Source: Planctomycetota bacterium
GTDB lineage: Bacteria > Planctomycetota > MHYJ01 > JACPRB01
DNA: 64,000 nt
Direction: 5' to 3'
NCBI GenBank assembly: GCA_016209705.1
Contig: JACQVR010000091.1
Coordinates: 24,657 to 88,656 of the forward strand
Shown here: positions 34,143-42,584 of the stretch, piece by piece
Layout: each line of letters begins with the position of its first letter
Position numbering within the stretch: the stretch's first letter is position 1
The notes under the pieces: generated by a model
What the model was told of the DNA's origin: nothing
The model's database searches: none
The model's input: the letters and a program-made list of their open reading frames with translations, nothing else
Translations under genes and position numbers: made by a program

Positions 34143-35120
34143 ATGATCGAGGTCCGGAACATCACCAAGGTCTTTCCGGGCGCCGTCGCCGTTCGCGATG
34201 TCAGCTTCGCCGTCGCCTCCGGAGAGATCGTCGGCTTCCTGGGACCCAACGGCGCGGGAAAATCCACCCTCATGCGGATCCTGACCGGCTATATCCCGCC
34301 TACGACCGGCTCCGCCACGGTCGCGGGATTCGATGTGCTGCGGCATTCCTTGGAGGTTCGCCGGCGCGTGGGGTATCTGCCGGAAAACAACCCCTTGTAT
34401 CCGGAGATGCGCGTCGAGGAATACCTGGAGTTTCGCGCCACGTTGTGGGGAGTGCCCCGCAAGCAACGAGCGGCCGCGGTCGGCGAAGCCGTCCAGAAAT
34501 GCGGATTGGGACCGGTCCGCCATCGCATCGTCGGCCACATCTCCAAAGGATATCGCCAGCGGCTCGGTCTGGCCGACGCCATCGTTCACGATCCCCAGAT
34601 CATCATCCTGGACGAGCCGACGATCGGCCTCGATCCCAACCAGGTCCGCCAGGTACGCGACCTCATCCGGGAACTGGGACGGCAGCGGACGGTGATTCTC
34701 TCCACCCACATTCTTTCGGAAGTCGAAAAGATGTGCGGGCGGGTCCTGATCATCCACGGAGGACGGCTCGTGGCGGACGGCTCGCCTTCGGAAATCGTCA
34801 ATCGGCTCACCGCCACCGGTCGCGTCCGCCTCGAAATCCGCGGAACCGCCAACGGGGTCCAAGAGCAGTTGAAGCAGGTTCCGGGAATCGCGCATGTGAC
34901 GGAGCGGTGCGAAGGAGACGTGCATACCTACCTCATCGAGGCGGGCCACGGGCGGGACGTCCGTCCCGAGCTCTTTCGGCGCGCCGCCCGGTCGTCGTGG
35001 GAGGTTCTCGAGCTTTCGCTGGAACGCGTGACGCTGGAGGACGCGTTCGCCGAATTGACGGAGGGCGAGCGCGGAGCGAAGCCGGCGCCCGCCGGCCAGC
35101 CCAGCGAGGTGCGGACCTGA
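34143..35120 (+). CDS. GldA-type ABC transporter ATP-binding protein
   Basis: 325 residues from ATG 34143 (MIEVRNITKVFPGAVAVRDV). Walker A LGPNGAGKSTLMRILTGYIP, signature ISKGYRQRLGLADAIVHDPQ, Walker B IIILDEPTIGLDPNQ and STHILSEVEKMC. The C-terminal extension (about 225-325) matches the domain seen in GldA and related exporters. It heads an operon with an ABC-2 permease, a GldG-like protein and a DUF4340 protein, an arrangement known from many non-gliding phyla; the role in those is unsettled. Confidence 0.92.
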   Translation: MIEVRNITKVFPGAVAVRDVSFAVASGEIVGFLGPNGAGKSTLMRILTGYIPPTTGSATVAGFDVLRHSLEVRRRVGYLPENNPLYPEMRVEEYLEFRATLWGVPRKQRAAAVGEAVQKCGLGPVRHRIVGHISKGYRQRLGLADAIVHDPQIIILDEPTIGLDPNQVRQVRDLIRELGRQRTVILSTHILSEVEKMCGRVLIIHGGRLVADGSPSEIVNRLTATGRVRLEIRGTANGVQEQLKQVPGIAHVTERCEGDVHTYLIEAGHGRDVRPELFRRAARSSWEVLELSLERVTLEDAFAELTEGERGAKPAPAGQPSEVRT

Positions 35121-35142
35121 CGGTTCGCAAAAAAAGAACCGC

Positions 35143-35883
35143 ATGAGAAACCTCGCCGCGCTGGTCCGCCGGGAACTGGGCGTCTACTTCGTATCGCCCA
35201 TGGCGTACATCATTCTCACCGGACTGATTCTGGTGTTCGGCCTCATGTTCTGGACCGAAATGGGCGCCGCGTCCGACTTCGCGATGCCCTTCTCGTTCGA
35301 CCGGTTGCTCGCCACGCTGGCCGCGATCCTGGTGTTCGTCGCCCCGCTCATCACCATGCGCCTCATCGCGGAAGAGAAAAATCGGGGGACGATCGAGACG
35401 CTCATGACCGCGCCGGTCACCGACGGACAGGTCGTGGTGGCGAAGTTCGCCGCGGCGCTCCTGTTCCTAATGTATCTCCTGCTGCCGACGGTGGCGCACG
35501 CGTTCCTGGCCGCCAAGTACGGCACCGTGGACGCGCCGGCGACGGCCACGGGATACCTGGGGCTCATCCTGATGTGCTCCGCCGTGTTTTCGATCGGGTT
35601 GTTCATCTCGTCCCTGTGTTCGAGCCAGGTCACCGCGGGCGTCGTCACGTTCGTGGTGTCGTTCCTCCTGATTCTCAGCTCGCTCATCGCCGATCGCGTT
35701 CCGGCCGACACCTGGTACGGCCGACCGGCGCGGGCGGTGCTGGAGCGGATCGATCCGTTCAAGTATCTGGAAGACTTCCTGCGGGGCATCATCGATACCC
35801 GCCCCGTGATCTATTTGCTGAGCGTGACCGTGTTCTTCATTTTCCTGACCGTCCGCGTGCTGGAGTCGCGGCGGTGGCGGTGA
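35143..35883 (+). CDS. GldF-type ABC-2 permease
   Basis: 246 residues with six membrane spans (about 18-37, 55-78, 100-122, 138-160, 165-188 and 220-240). The motif MRLIAEEKNRGTIETLMTAP is the conserved ABC-2 coupling region, and the start RNLAALVRRELGVYFVSPMA is typical of GldF-like permeases. It lies 22 bp after the ATPase gene and 6 bp before the GldG-like gene. Confidence 0.9.
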   Translation: MRNLAALVRRELGVYFVSPMAYIILTGLILVFGLMFWTEMGAASDFAMPFSFDRLLATLAAILVFVAPLITMRLIAEEKNRGTIETLMTAPVTDGQVVVAKFAAALLFLMYLLLPTVAHAFLAAKYGTVDAPATATGYLGLILMCSAVFSIGLFISSLCSSQVTAGVVTFVVSFLLILSSLIADRVPADTWYGRPARAVLERIDPFKYLEDFLRGIIDTRPVIYLLSVTVFFIFLTVRVLESRRWR

Positions 35884-35889
35884 GCGCGA

Positions 35890-37413
35890 ATGGAACCGAC
35901 GAAGCGAACCGACGCGCCGGAAGAAGTCGCCTTCACGAGGAGGCGGCGTCTCCTGATTTGGGCCAACGCGGTCCTGATGAGCGCGTTCTTCCTCGGCTTC
36001 CTCGTGGCGGTGAACGTCATTTCGGACGCCCGATTCACCCGGTTCGACATGACCGCCGAGAAGCTATGGGAGATTTCGGATCACGCGCGCAAAGTGGTGG
36101 AAGGGCTCAAGCACGACGTGGTCATTTATACGACGCCCCTCACCGTGGGACCCGCCGTATCCCAGAACCGCTCGCTGCCCAATGCGTGGAATCAGGTGAG
36201 CCGGCTGCTCTTCGAGCTTTCCGCCATCAACCCGCGGTTGAACGTGGTCCCGTTCGCCGCCGGCACGGAATCGGAGCAGGTCTTGCGCATGAACTTCACC
36301 GGACTGACCGACAACTGTCTCTATTTCCTCGTCAAGAAAGATCGCGAGCAGGCGGCGCGGAAGGTCATGCCGATCTACGAGCTGTACGAGGGCAACTTCC
36401 AGACGGGAGAGATTCTCAAGTTCCACGCCGAATCCAAGGTGATCTCGGCCATTGTCCAGCTCACGTCGGACCGGCCGCGGAAGGTCTATTACACGGAAGG
36501 GCACAAGGAACTGCCTCCGCCTTCCCAGGAAGGCCGGGGCATGTCCTTTCTGACGTCGCGTCTCGGCGACCTGGACCACGTCGAGTTCAAGCCGCTCGAT
36601 CTGGGCCAGGCGCGGTCCGTTCCCCGCGACGCGGACCTCGTGTTCATCGCCGGACCCGCGCGGGATTTCGACCCGCCCGAGATCGACGCGCTCCGCGAGT
36701 ATTGGAACGGCGGCGGCCGCATCTTCCTGGCGGTCCAGCCGCTGACGCCGGATCCCATGAAGCTCCTCCGGGACTTCATCGACGAGTGCGGCGCGCGGAT
36801 TCACCGTGACATCGTCCTGGACACCCGGCGGGAACTCCAGGCCCCGCAGTACTTGCGGATCACGGCGTTCGGCTATCACATGATCAATCAGGGGATGCTC
36901 AACGTGGGCTTCCGCATGGTGTCGAGCGGTAGCGTGGACCCCGCGCCCAAATCTCCCCGGCAGAAAGCGATCTCGCTGATGCAGGCGGGCCAATGGGCGT
37001 ACGCGGAAACCGACCTCCGTCCCGGGGCGAGGATCCAGCACGATACGGGCGAAAAAATGGGCGACGTCAGCGTGGCGGCGGCGGCGGAAGAAGAGATCTC
37101 GAACCCGACAGATCCTTCCCGTCCTACGGCCAGGCTGGTGGTCTGGGGCGGAGTGGCCGCCCTGACCAACCAGTTCAACACGATCTATGGGACGGCGAAC
37201 CTGGAAACGCTGGACTACATCGCGAACACCTTCCGGTGGCTGATGGAGGTGGAGCAGCGGATCGCGGATCCGATCCAGCCCCGGTCATTCAAGATGAAGC
37301 CGCTCAAGCTTACCCCCGAGTCCAAGAGCGTCATCGGTTGGGTGAGCATCGTGGGACTGCCGCTTCTGGGCGTGGTACTCGGCGTGATGGCGTGGTTCTT
37401 TCGGAGAAAATGA
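35890..37413 (+). CDS. GldG-like ABC auxiliary protein
   Basis: 507 residues. One N-terminal span (about 18-38, LLIWANAVLMSAFFLGFLVA) and one near the C-terminus (about 478-500). The soluble part contains VISDARFTRFDMTAEKLWEI and VYYTEGHKELPPPSQEGRGM, with VFIAGPARDFDPPEIDALRE and WNGGGRIFLAVQPLTPDP, all features of the ABC_transp_aux (GldG) family. The large periplasmic domain resembles a ThuA/GATase-like fold. It is thought to work with GldA/GldF in an export or envelope-remodelling complex. Confidence 0.9.
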   Translation: MEPTKRTDAPEEVAFTRRRRLLIWANAVLMSAFFLGFLVAVNVISDARFTRFDMTAEKLWEISDHARKVVEGLKHDVVIYTTPLTVGPAVSQNRSLPNAWNQVSRLLFELSAINPRLNVVPFAAGTESEQVLRMNFTGLTDNCLYFLVKKDREQAARKVMPIYELYEGNFQTGEILKFHAESKVISAIVQLTSDRPRKVYYTEGHKELPPPSQEGRGMSFLTSRLGDLDHVEFKPLDLGQARSVPRDADLVFIAGPARDFDPPEIDALREYWNGGGRIFLAVQPLTPDPMKLLRDFIDECGARIHRDIVLDTRRELQAPQYLRITAFGYHMINQGMLNVGFRMVSSGSVDPAPKSPRQKAISLMQAGQWAYAETDLRPGARIQHDTGEKMGDVSVAAAAEEEISNPTDPSRPTARLVVWGGVAALTNQFNTIYGTANLETLDYIANTFRWLMEVEQRIADPIQPRSFKMKPLKLTPESKSVIGWVSIVGLPLLGVVLGVMAWFFRRK

Positions 37414-37465
37414 CCGGATGGGGTGCGGATAAAAACCGCGACATCCCGGAATCTGAGCGATTATT

Positions 37466-39595
37466 ATGAATTGGAAGCCGACCCTCGTCTTCGGAATCCT
37501 GTTCGGCGCCGCGCTCGCGGCGTGGGCGTTGTTGCGTCCGGCTCCCTCCGGACCCGCGGGGGAGCGGGAGCGGCCGTTCTCCGCCCGCGCGGACGAATTC
37601 ACGCGCCTGGAAATACAGGTTCCGGGGCAGCCGGAAGTCGTACTCGAACGGGCGGCGGCGAAGGACGCCGTTCCGGCCTGGCGCATCCGGGAGCCCATCG
37701 ATCAACCCGCGGACGATACGCGCGTCGCCGACATGATCCAGGGGTTGCGCCGCCTGACCCGGGACGGGAGCATCGCCCCCAGCGATCCCCGCTATTCGCT
37801 GGCGGAGTACGGCCTGGAGAAGCCCCTTTTGAGCGTCCATGCCTTCGTCGGCGCCGACAAGAAAGCCATCCGGTTCGGCCGCACGACGGTGGATCCTCAG
37901 GTGCGCTACTTCATGATCGACGGCGAGCCCGACGTGTACCTGGGACCCGCGGACGCTTTCGAGGCGTTCCACGCCAAGCTGATCGACCTTCGCAGCCGAA
38001 AGATCGCTCATTTCCAGCCGCAGCGGGTACGAGCGTTCGTGCTGGAAACGAAGTTCCTGCGCCCGCTGGTGCGCATCGACGAGGAGGGAAACCGGCGTCC
38101 GGTCTGGGAATTGGACGAGCAGGGGAAGCCCAAGGTCAACGAGCACGGCCAGAAGATTCCGAAACAGGAAGTCGTGTACGAACGGACCGAATTCCAGTTT
38201 CGCGAGCGGCCGGAGACGCCGGGCGGACTGCGCGGATGGTCCATCGTTCGAGCCGACGGCGAGGAATGGAACGAGCCCGCCGACGCCGGCCGCCTGGAAC
38301 TGCTCATTTCCGACCTGCGCGACGCCACCGCCGACGAGTTCATCGAGCCGACGTCCCTGGCGGCGTATGGATTGGAATATCCGGAGGTCCGCTGCGCGTT
38401 CGAGCTGGCGGATTCCGACGAGCCGCTGGTGTTCGAGTTCGGAAATGTCGAAGAGAGAGAGGGGCGCAAGCGCATTTATGTCCGCGTCCGGCGGGCCGGC
38501 GAGATTCTCGCCGTGTCCGGCGCCTTGACCGAACGACTGGGCCGCCGGCGCGGCGATTTCCGGTCCCGCGACGTCTACGATTTCACCAAGGAGGAGATCG
38601 AATCGATCGAGCTCGTGTCGGAGACTGGGCGGTTGAAAATCCAGAAGGAGGTTCAGGAAGAGAAGGGGGACGAGGGGGCCGCGGCCGGGCCAGTTTGGAA
38701 AATCGTGGAGCCGGCCGATTTCCGGAAGGATAAGTACGCCGACATCGAGTCGTATATCAGCCTGCTCCTACGCGCGCAGATCGCCGAATTCATGGGGCGG
38801 CAGACCGACTTGAAATCTTTTTTCCTCGACCCTCCGGGCTTGAGCGCGACGTTTCGCCTCAAATATCAGGACGGAAGCACGAGCGAAAAGACCTATCGCT
38901 TCGGATATCCCGGCGCGGGTGCGAACGCCCATCTCCTTAAGCCCGGCCGCCCCGAAGTCTTCGCGGTCTCGTCGGCCTATTGGCGGTCCATCGAGCGCAT
39001 GGATCTGCATCTGAGAGATCCGGCGATGTTCGACCTCCCGCGGGACGCCATTCGAGAGATTCACGTGGATATCGAAGGGGATCGCGTCCTGAAGGCCGTC
39101 CGCTACGGCGTGCGGAAGAACGAGCAAGGCGACTGGGAATTCCTGGAACCTTCCCAGGAGAAGGTGGACGCCGATCGGATGGCCGCCATGCTGGCGCGGG
39201 TGAATTACATCAGGGCCGAAAGCTTCCTGTCGCGGTCGCCGGCGATCGCCCGGGAGTACGGGCTCGACGGCCCGGATCCGTACGGGCGGCTGACCATCCG
39301 GTATGCGCCGGATCGAGAGCGTCCGAGCGACGTACGGGAACGAACGATCCGTTTCAGCCGGGCGTATCCGGATGATCGCCGCCGGCACCATCTGTACTAT
39401 GCCAAGCTGGAGCCGGCGGCGGGAGAGCCGGACCGGCATCCGGACGTGATGATCGTTTTTCGGATCAGCGGCGATTTCGTCGACATGCTTCGCGAGGGAG
39501 TGGCCTGGGTTAAGACGGGCGATCCGGGACATCGTCCGATCGAGGAACCGGGCGGTCACGATCATGAGGATGAAAAGCCCAAGCGGAATCCATGA
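37466..39595 (+). CDS. DUF4340 protein, periplasmic partner of the Gld-type exporter
   Basis: 709 residues. One span near 5-24 (TLVFGILFGAALAAWALLRP) anchors a large exported region built from repeated DUF4340-type modules: WRIREPIDQPADDTRVADMI, GSIAPSDPRYSLAEYGLEKP, RIYVRVRRAGEILAVSG and AYGLEYPEVRCAFELA, with another copy near 500-620. Each module has the Tyr-Gly-Leu motif where the substrate modulates the exporter partner is presumed to bind. It is the fourth gene of the gld block, and accB follows after 28 bp. The molecular role is unknown. Confidence 0.85.
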   Translation: MNWKPTLVFGILFGAALAAWALLRPAPSGPAGERERPFSARADEFTRLEIQVPGQPEVVLERAAAKDAVPAWRIREPIDQPADDTRVADMIQGLRRLTRDGSIAPSDPRYSLAEYGLEKPLLSVHAFVGADKKAIRFGRTTVDPQVRYFMIDGEPDVYLGPADAFEAFHAKLIDLRSRKIAHFQPQRVRAFVLETKFLRPLVRIDEEGNRRPVWELDEQGKPKVNEHGQKIPKQEVVYERTEFQFRERPETPGGLRGWSIVRADGEEWNEPADAGRLELLISDLRDATADEFIEPTSLAAYGLEYPEVRCAFELADSDEPLVFEFGNVEEREGRKRIYVRVRRAGEILAVSGALTERLGRRRGDFRSRDVYDFTKEEIESIELVSETGRLKIQKEVQEEKGDEGAAAGPVWKIVEPADFRKDKYADIESYISLLLRAQIAEFMGRQTDLKSFFLDPPGLSATFRLKYQDGSTSEKTYRFGYPGAGANAHLLKPGRPEVFAVSSAYWRSIERMDLHLRDPAMFDLPRDAIREIHVDIEGDRVLKAVRYGVRKNEQGDWEFLEPSQEKVDADRMAAMLARVNYIRAESFLSRSPAIAREYGLDGPDPYGRLTIRYAPDRERPSDVRERTIRFSRAYPDDRRRHHLYYAKLEPAAGEPDRHPDVMIVFRISGDFVDMLREGVAWVKTGDPGHRPIEEPGGHDHEDEKPKRNP

Positions 39596-39623
39596 CCGTC
39601 GCCGGCAACGGACACCCTAATGG

Positions 39624-40109
39624 ATGCCTATTCTCATGGATCTCAATGAAATCAGGAAACTCATCGAGCTGATGGACGCGAACAAGCTCGTGGAGTTCGA
39701 GTACGAGGAGGAAGGGCGCAAGATCCGGTTGCGGCGGTGGGAGGACCGCCACGCCGTCGCCCCTTCGGCGGGGGCGGCCTCCGCGCCCGCGGCGCCGGTG
39801 CCCGTCCTTTCGCCGCCGGTCGCCGGGGGCGCGACCGCAGACGTCCCGCCTCCCACGCGGTCCGCCGATCTGGTCGATTTCAAGTCGCCCCTCGTGGGCA
39901 CGTTTTACCGGGCGCCCAAGCCGGATGCCGAGCCGTTCGTCAACGTGGGAGACGAAGTGTCGGCTGAAAAGGTCCTGTGCATCATCGAGGCCATGAAGGT
40001 GATGAACGAGATCAAGGCGGAGATGAACGGCGTCGTGCGCGAAATCCTCGTCAAGAACGGTCAGGCGGTCGAGTACGGGGAACCGCTGTTTCTCATCGAG
40101 AAGAGATAG
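39624..40109 (+). CDS. accB: Biotin carboxyl carrier protein of acetyl-CoA carboxylase
   Basis: 161 residues (ATG 39636, MDLNEIRKLIELMDANKLVE, is an equally good start). The Pro/Ala-rich linker (about 50-90) joins the N-terminal helix to the biotinyl domain with LVGTFYRAPKPDAEPFVNVG and the biotin-attachment site IIEAMKVMNEIKAE. It carries CO2 between AccC and the carboxyltransferase in fatty-acid synthesis. accC follows 112 bp downstream. Confidence 0.95.
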   Translation: MPILMDLNEIRKLIELMDANKLVEFEYEEEGRKIRLRRWEDRHAVAPSAGAASAPAAPVPVLSPPVAGGATADVPPPTRSADLVDFKSPLVGTFYRAPKPDAEPFVNVGDEVSAEKVLCIIEAMKVMNEIKAEMNGVVREILVKNGQAVEYGEPLFLIEKR

Positions 40110-40221
40110 ACGGGAGCCCGACCCGAGCCTCCGTTCGTGATTTTCGATTCCCGCCTGCGCGGCCGAAGCCATGGCCGCTTCGGCGTGGCGAAGGCCCGAT
40201 TCTCGATTTTGGCGGCGAGCC

Positions 40222-41565
40222 ATGTTCAGCCGGATTCTCGTGGCCAACCGGGGCGAGATCGCCCTGCGCATCATTCGAGCCTGCAAGGAGCTGGGCGTCG
40301 AGGTGGTCGCCGTCTATTCCGAGGCCGATCGGCACGCTCCGTACCTGAAGCTGGCGGATTACGCCATCTGCATCGGCCCCGGTCCGGCGTCGAAGAGCTA
40401 TCTCGACATTTCTCGCATCCTGAGCGCGGCCGAAGTGGCCGACGTCGACGCGATCCATCCCGGCTACGGCTTCCTGGCGGAGAATCCGCATTTCGCGGAA
40501 GTGTGTCAAAGCTGCAACATCAAGTTCATCGGACCCGCGCCGGAGGCGACCCGCCAGGCGGGCGACAAGCTCAAAGCCAAGGATCTGGCCCGCCGCCTGC
40601 GCATCCCCACCGTGCCGGGTTCGGACGACGCGGTGCCGGACGAGAAGCAGGCGCTCGACGTCGCGCGGCGGATCGGCTATCCCGTGATCATCAAGGCCGC
40701 CGGCGGCGGAGGAGGACGCGGCATGAGGATCGCGCACAACGATGTGTCGCTCGTGAACAATTTCCTTGCGGCGCAGGCGGAGGCCGGAGCGGCGTTCAAG
40801 AACGCGTCGGTCTATTTGGAGAAGTACGTCGAGAAGCCGCGCCATGTGGAGATCCAGATCCTGGCCGATGAGCAGGGAAATCTGGTGCATCTCGGGGAAC
40901 GGGACTGCACCATCCAGAGGCGTTTTCAGAAGCTCATCGAGGAGTCCCCTTCGCCGATCATGACGGCCGGGTTGCGGAAGGAAATGGGAAACGCCGCGCT
41001 CGCGTTCGCCAAGGGAGCGAAATATTCCAACGCGGGCACCTGCGAATTCCTCGTCGATGAGCGGGGGAAATTCTATTTCATCGAGATGAATTCCCGCATC
41101 CAGGTGGAGCACCCGGTCACGGAGATGGTGACGGGCGTGGATCTCGTCAAGGAGCAGATCCGCATCGCCGCGGGAGAGCGGCTGCGGCTGCGGCAGGGCG
41201 ACATCTCCTTGAACGGCGTCGCCATCGAATGCCGGATCAACGCCGAAGATCCCAACAACGGATTCAAGCCCTGCCCGGGAAAGATCACCTCGTTCGTGGC
41301 GCCCGGCGGCCCGGGGGTTCGTATCGACACGCACGTCCATGCCGGCTACGTGGTTCCGTCCTTTTACGATTCCATGATCGCCAAGCTGATCGTGCACCGG
41401 CGCACCCGGGACGAGGCGCTGGTGGCGATGAAGCGGGCGCTGTCGGAATTCACGGTCGAGGGCGTGCGGACGACGATCCCTTTGCACCTCGCTATCCTGG
41501 ATCACACCCAATACATCCGCGGCCAGGTGGACACCGGATTCATCGATACGTACTTCTCAAAATAA
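40222..41565 (+). CDS. accC: Biotin carboxylase subunit of acetyl-CoA carboxylase
   Basis: 447 residues from ATG 40222 ([20 protein letters not shown]). ATP-grasp features [51 protein letters not shown] and [19 protein letters not shown] with the catalytic Glu/Asn/Arg. It carboxylates the biotin of AccB using ATP and bicarbonate. Normal length. The TAA stop at 41563-41565 is followed immediately by a heptamer repeat. Confidence 0.97.
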   Translation: MFSRILVANRGEIALRIIRACKELGVEVVAVYSEADRHAPYLKLADYAICIGPGPASKSYLDISRILSAAEVADVDAIHPGYGFLAENPHFAEVCQSCNIKFIGPAPEATRQAGDKLKAKDLARRLRIPTVPGSDDAVPDEKQALDVARRIGYPVIIKAAGGGGGRGMRIAHNDVSLVNNFLAAQAEAGAAFKNASVYLEKYVEKPRHVEIQILADEQGNLVHLGERDCTIQRRFQKLIEESPSPIMTAGLRKEMGNAALAFAKGAKYSNAGTCEFLVDERGKFYFIEMNSRIQVEHPVTEMVTGVDLVKEQIRIAAGERLRLRQGDISLNGVAIECRINAEDPNNGFKPCPGKITSFVAPGGPGVRIDTHVHAGYVVPSFYDSMIAKLIVHRRTRDEALVAMKRALSEFTVEGVRTTIPLHLAILDHTQYIRGQVDTGFIDTYFSK

Positions 41566-41647
41566 CGTCCCATGTCCCACGTCCCACGGTCACGAGGCGG
41601 AGTCGGTGTATGACAACATCGGACATGGGACGTGGGACAACGGGCAT
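41566..41647. repeat. Heptamer-phased inverted repeat at a convergent gene junction
   Basis: Left arm CGTCCCA TGTCCCA CGTCCCA (41566-41586), right arm GGACATG GGACGTG GGACAAC (41621-41641), reverse complements of each other around a 34-bp loop. It lies between accC (ends 41565) and the convergent gene ending at 41672, where it could fold into a strong hairpin. Confidence 0.87.
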
Positions 41648-41671
41648 AAACATTTTCGCCGGGCTCTTGTT

Positions 41672-42508
41672 TCAGGTAGATAACCGCATCTCTCCTGCGG
41701 CCGAGGCGACCACGATCGCTACCAGGACGAGCGCTCCCAGAAGGCAGGGCAGAAGCGCCGCGAACAGGGCCCGCCCGGAAGACATGCCGTGGGCGGCGCG
41801 GAACGCTTGATAGTTCAGAATCGTTTTCATGACCGGCGCCAGAACCGCTCCGGCGAGCGGGATGAGCCATAAGAGATCCGCGCCGCTGTTGTAGGCAACG
41901 GTCCGAAACGTGGCTTGGAAGCGACCTCGGCCGCCGAGCAGTTTCAGAGGGACGTGCCACAGAATCGCCGTCGCGTAGGCGCCGAGCGCCACGACGGCGA
42001 AGGACAGCGGATACAGCATCAGGTAGAACCCTCCCAGCGCGGCCAGTCCGGCCCAGCGACCTTCTCCGCAGGAGGCGCAGGCCGCCCCGGCGAGGATGAG
42101 GAAGGGCAGCGCGACCATGAGCATCTGGGCGGCTTGAAACCACGCGAAGGTGATCGGCTTGAGATGACCGCCCTCCACGGGGGCGCGCTTCCAGAACCGT
42201 GCGGGGTGGAATATGGTTTCCGCCCACGTCGACCACCAGCGCCGGAACACGCCGCGAATCGCGGCGTCCTCCCAGCGCACGTACGGCCGTTCGTCGACGA
42301 ACACGATGTCCGGCTTCGCGGGCGCCGGGCGAACGGGCGCCTGAAGCTCGGGCGGGACGGGCTCGCCGCAATACTTGCACAGCGCGGCTCGCACGCTGAT
42401 GTCCTCGGCGCACGTGGGGCAGCGGCGGATCATCGTGCGCCCGCACTCCGTGCAGACCCGGCGATTTCTTTCGGCGCGAGCGCGGCAATGAGGGCAGTGG
42501 AAAATCAT
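41672..42508 (-). CDS. Zinc-ribbon Yip1-like membrane protein
   Basis: 278 residues. Two zinc ribbons at the N-terminus (FHCPHCRARAERNRRVCTEC and CPTCAEDISVRAALCKYCGE) lead into a Yip1-type membrane domain with about five spans (LMVALPFLILAGAACASC; GGFYLMLYPLSFAVVALGAY; LLWLIPLAGAVLAPVM; LLPCLLGALVLVAIVVAS). GGAGGAGG precedes ATG 42508. No known substrate; Yip1-domain proteins in bacteria are uncharacterised. Confidence 0.78.
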   Translation of the reverse strand: MIFHCPHCRARAERNRRVCTECGRTMIRRCPTCAEDISVRAALCKYCGEPVPPELQAPVRPAPAKPDIVFVDERPYVRWEDAAIRGVFRRWWSTWAETIFHPARFWKRAPVEGGHLKPITFAWFQAAQMLMVALPFLILAGAACASCGEGRWAGLAALGGFYLMLYPLSFAVVALGAYATAILWHVPLKLLGGRGRFQATFRTVAYNSGADLLWLIPLAGAVLAPVMKTILNYQAFRAAHGMSSGRALFAALLPCLLGALVLVAIVVASAAGEMRLST

Positions 42509-42584
42509 GGCGCGGCCTCCTCCTTCGGAGTCCTTCTCGGGCCCCGATTACTAGACGAGTCTCGCGGGTCCGCATTACACGAAA

